A stretch of 64,000 nt of DNA. Origin: JADCRZ01 sp037718865. GTDB lineage: Bacteria; Bacteroidota; Bacteroidia; Chitinophagales; Chitinophagaceae. The stretch's first letter is position 1; each line of letters opens with the position of its first letter. Below, piece by piece: positions 63,614 to 64,000 of the stretch. The notes beneath the pieces are model-generated. The model had not been told where the DNA came from, did not search any database, and saw nothing but the letters and a program-made list of their open reading frames with translations. The stretch lies in the NCBI GenBank assembly GCA_037718865.1, contig JBBJMP010000004.1, positions 124,001-188,000 of the forward strand. The letters run 5' to 3'. The position numbers and the translations under genes were made by a program.

Positions 63614-64000
63614 TCAAACAACGATGTTTTCGCAGGAATCCAAAAAAGCCTGGTCTGCATCAGCGCCAATCCCGGGAGTGTCTGGCAATTCTATAAAATA
63701 TCCGTTATACTGAGCACCGCCTATTACCGGGTCAACCTTATGGCCAAGCAAACAGGTGTCCATATCATAAAATACCAGGTTATCATAGGCAGAAGCAAAA
63801 TGAGCGAAAGCGGTAAGTGCCAGCCGGCTCTCCAGCATACCGCCCATCATGCAGGGCACCTGGTGTAATTGGGCAACAGCATTGATTTTTTGTGCTTCCT
63901 GTATTCCTCCGGATTTGGCAAGTTTGATGTTGATATAGGTGCAGGAGTCTGACGTAATCAACCGCAGGGCATCATAATGGTCAAATACACTTTCATCAGC
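63614..64000 (-). CDS. Enolase-superfamily epimerase (dipeptide epimerase-like), partial
   Basis: The C-terminal ~128 residues only; the gene continues past the window edge. The visible part begins ADESVFDHYDALRLITSDSC, with the metal-binding DES at the start, then NIKLAKSGGIQEAQKINAVAQ with the catalytic Lys, and MMGGMLESRLALTAFAHFA. This is the muconate-lactonising/L-Ala-D/L-Glu epimerase branch. The true start lies outside the window; the apparent TTG at 63961 is not a start. Confidence 0.85.
   Translation of the reverse strand, partial: ADESVFDHYDALRLITSDSCTYINIKLAKSGGIQEAQKINAVAQLHQVPCMMGGMLESRLALTAFAHFASAYDNLVFYDMDTCLLGHKVDPVIGGAQYNGYFIELPDTPGIGADADQAFLDSCENIVV

Overview
The window is chromosomal DNA of a Bacteroidota bacterium, most likely a Chitinophagaceae-like member of the Chitinophagales. 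The evidence is the gene set: glycine-zipper OmpA lipoprotein, outer-membrane beta-barrels, a PorG-like DUF6089 protein, a type IX secretion (T9SS) sorting domain, a 2,070-residue alpha-2-macroglobulin, a malic enzyme fused to a phosphotransacetylase-like domain, and an apiosidase-like glycosidase. Sparse ribosome-binding sites and TAnnTTTG-type promoter boxes agree with this. About 50 protein genes are supported. I see no rRNA, tRNA, CRISPR array, phage or insertion sequence.

Layout. 1-4270: a planctomycete-type DUF1501 plus DUF1549/DUF1553 cytochrome pair. 4396-9013: a CheB-CheR-PAS-histidine kinase fusion facing a 5'-truncated CheB remnant. 9121-16043: a secreted hypothetical protein, then a run of exported carbohydrate genes (GH140/DUF4038 glycosidase, sugar isomerase-like TIM barrel, PVC-type cytochrome/HEAT dehydrogenase, Dabb protein). 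16107-19715: sugar transferase with a degenerate receiver domain next to a true response regulator, a frameshifted DoxX gene, hemolysin III and DUF4202. 20019-24671: small membrane protein, RhlE-type helicase, MFS transporter divergent from a DeoR regulator, NUDIX hydrolase. 24672-25453: repeat-only region. 25454-28090: metX and metY with a possibly structured leader. 28292-30776: cell-envelope proteins. 30990-43451: uvrA, T9SS-related proteins, acetyltransferase, tandem ABC ATPase, rarA, esterase, aspS, MtfA-like peptidase, membrane protein. 43566-56359: FAD oxidoreductase, alpha-2-macroglobulin, sucD, MlaF/MlaE lipid transporter, maeB. 56776-64000: S41 protease, M20 amidohydrolase, SPOR protein, deoC, HAD phosphatase, acyltransferase, acyl-CoA thioesterase and a partial enolase-superfamily epimerase.

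How genes work together. metX and metY form a two-step path from homoserine to homocysteine. The genes at 332-4270 and 9982-16043 look like two parts of an exported sugar-oxidising module of a kind best known from planctomycetes. MlaE and MlaF form an ABC transporter core. Most of the rest is housekeeping.

The least ordinary signal is in the spacers. At least five families of short inverted or tandem repeats occupy gaps between genes: GC-rich palindromes in a three-unit array, an interleaved A-B-A'-B' element, a hairpin family built on GCCGCAGATT, microsatellite-like blocks each followed by its own reverse complement, and a CCCCT-type palindrome that also appears in frame inside the alpha-2-macroglobulin gene. 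No clearly new enzymatic system was found; the repeats, the degenerate receiver-transferase fusion and the broken genes are the items most worth follow-up.
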